A stretch of DNA of 64,000 nt, taken from NCBI GenBank assembly GCA_018697195.1, contig CM031858.1, positions 126,129,221 through 126,193,220 of the forward strand, read 5' to 3'. The notes under the pieces were generated by a model. It saw nothing but the letters and a program-made list of their open reading frames with translations. It searched no databases and had not been told where the DNA came from. The translations under genes were made by a program, and so were the position numbers. The stretch is from Certhia americana (taxonomy: Eukaryota; Chordata; Aves; Passeriformes; Certhiidae). Every line of letters starts with the position of its first letter. Within the stretch, counting starts at the first letter, position 1. Positions 62,201 to 64,000 of the stretch are shown here, one piece after another.

Positions 62201-64000
62201 CAATTAGGCTGAAGGATCAGGGCCTGATGATGCCAGAGATAAAAGACAGATGTAAGAAAAAATGTCAGTGTTCTGCATAACCTGCAGAACAGGGAGGCTT
62301 CAGGCTGAGGTCAATCTAACATGCCCACGCATATCTCTTCAAAACTTAAATTAATATATATGTTCTCTTTGTTGATCTAAACTTCTCTCTTCAGATCAAA
62401 AGACAAAAGACTGTTTGCATTTGTGGTATCTTTGTTCCACACTTTGCTGAAAAGTGTTGGAAAGAGCTGACAACATGGAAAGTTTCTGAGGTCAGGACTG
62501 TTGAGGCATTTTTGGATTCACCATGGGTAATGGTATGACCTATCCTTTCATGCTGCCTCAGATCTTCTTGGCAATCAGACAGGTCTGGTTTTGTGAGATT
62601 TTCAGGGGCTTGTGAGAGGAATGAAAATAAATGGGTGACGTGAATCGATGTTATTATTATATCCATAACAAAATACATTTTTTGCGTATCATGTAATCTC
62701 TGAATAGTAACAAAAATGGTTTATCATTATTTCAAAGATTTATTTTCTAAGCACAACTCTTAAGGACATTTGTGTTACAATGTCAATTACTCTTAGAATG
62801 TAAAATATAATGATGATTCCCTTATATAATGAATATTTCAAACTTGCTTTTGTTCAACCTGTACTGTTCCTCATTATACATTTACTTGTAGCAGTACCAC
62901 TACAGTATTAATTTAATTTAGATCAGTGGGTAGAAGTTATTTATGATTTCAAATAAAATCTCTTAGTAAGTCAGTCTGTCAGCAGACCAGTCTTTTGGAA
63001 AAAGAAAAGAAAGGTAACCTGTATTTATATTTATTGCATCTCTATTGTGCACAGTTTATAGCCAGTGATATTCATGTCGGTCTGTATGTGTGTGTGTGAG
63101 AGAGAGAGAGAGAGATACTACTGTGCAGTGACATTTTGTTTAATGCGTTATAAAAAGGAAGAAATTGTTTGGAATTTAACTAAACTGGAATTATTTAAAA
63201 TTACTAAGAATTAGGGTGAATTCATCTGGAAGCAAATTTTGGTCTGACATTTGATTTTGGGAATTAGAACTGTTTATTCCATCTGCATCTACATCAGTGA
63301 TGGAAGCAAAAGGAGAGAGCTGGAAAGAAACAGAAAGTAATTTTTTGAAAAGACAGAAAAGCTGGAGACACTATTTGTTTTATTTCATTGCAAACGTTCT
63401 GTACACAAGCACTAATATACAAAAACTTAAACCAGAAGTTAAAGATTATCTAGTCTGGTTGCCAGTCACATGGAGAAAACCTAGACAAAAATCTGGGGAG
63501 TTTACACTGCCTTTAATATTCCTGTCCTCTAATGCCCAAGGGGAGAGGGTGCTCCCAGCTGCAGTAATGTGAGTCCTTCAGTCAAGGACTGGGAGCATTT
63601 GGGGTACAGGTTTCACAACATTGCTGTGGAAATGTGCTGGATGGGATCCTCTTCCCTGGACGCCCACCTTAACTGTGTCAATGACTGCAGTTCTAAATGT
63701 GGTGATTCTCAAAAGCGAGGTCTGTACCATCTCAGCTTTAATTTTCTCTCTATGCAATAATCACAGTGCCCATTCTGATATTTTGCGGGGCGATTTAATG
63801 ACCCTACGTGGAACCACTTAAAATGTATGTTATGCATTAAATGGTTCTTTCTCTGATTTACTGATCCATACAGAAGAAGCCAACATACTGAACTATAGGT
63901 ACCAGTGATGCCTTCACTTGTACTTGGTGTACGAGGATAAGCAGGTGAAAGCTGGGAATTTTCTGTTGCCAGCTTCAAGTCTAGTGGATTTCCATTGTGA
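62201..64000. other. AT-rich non-coding DNA
   Basis: No gene is recognised. Frames of 63 to 95 codons (for example 62391-62678 minus and 63297-63572 plus) overlap on both strands and lack domains. It contains the compound repeat at 63086-63115. Confidence 0.5.
63086..63115. repeat. (TG)n(AG)n compound microsatellite
   Basis: About six TG units pass directly into about nine AG units. It is a simple compound repeat. Confidence 0.92.

Noticed and set aside
1..64000. Search by eye for CRISPR-like arrays, tRNA genes, rRNA and bacterial-type operons
   Set aside because: No regularly spaced repeats, no tRNA A/B box pair in a cloverleaf context, and no long gene-dense frames; the window is vertebrate in character.

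Overview
The window looks like non-coding DNA from a bird, most likely a songbird. It is AT-rich and poor in CpG. It carries truncated CR1 LINE 3' ends with the octamer-like tails (ATTCTATG/ATTCTGTG variants) typical of birds, and solitary retroviral LTRs of types I know from passerine genomes. I see no bacterial gene organisation, no operon, no CRISPR array, and no tRNA or rRNA gene. The six-frame reading frames are all short (60 to about 130 codons, apart from artefacts that run through the assembly gap). None shows a recognisable protein domain, and many overlap each other in several frames. I therefore call no protein-coding gene. The segment is either intergenic or lies in a large intron; the sequence alone cannot decide.

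Layout: 539-1241 is a minus-strand solo LTR. 5790-5940 is an old CR1 3' end. 16611-17175 is a minus-strand CR1 3' end that was later split by a 336-bp solo LTR (16660-16995) with a perfect 6-bp target-site duplication. 40195-40256 is a short CR1 tail. 40783-41773 is an assembly gap of 822 N between an (ATTCT)n array and a (GGAA)n array. 42504-43112 is a plus-strand solo LTR with an internal (TAT)n tract. 54887-55246 and 59726-59984 are two further plus-strand CR1 3' ends. 61930-62200 is a GC-richer block that may be a fourth LTR. Microsatellites include an A run (296-315), a T run (4341-4366), an uninterrupted run of 27 G (5489-5515), (CA)24 (43364-43411) and a TG/AG compound repeat (63086-63115). 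The remainder is AT-rich single-copy-looking sequence with a few short tandem duplications and small hairpins.

No gene network or new biological system can be supported here. The most informative observations are the nested LTR-in-CR1 insertion with its clear chronology, the repeat-flanked gap, the long G homopolymer, and a few exon-like or conserved-element-like stretches that need comparative or RNA data.
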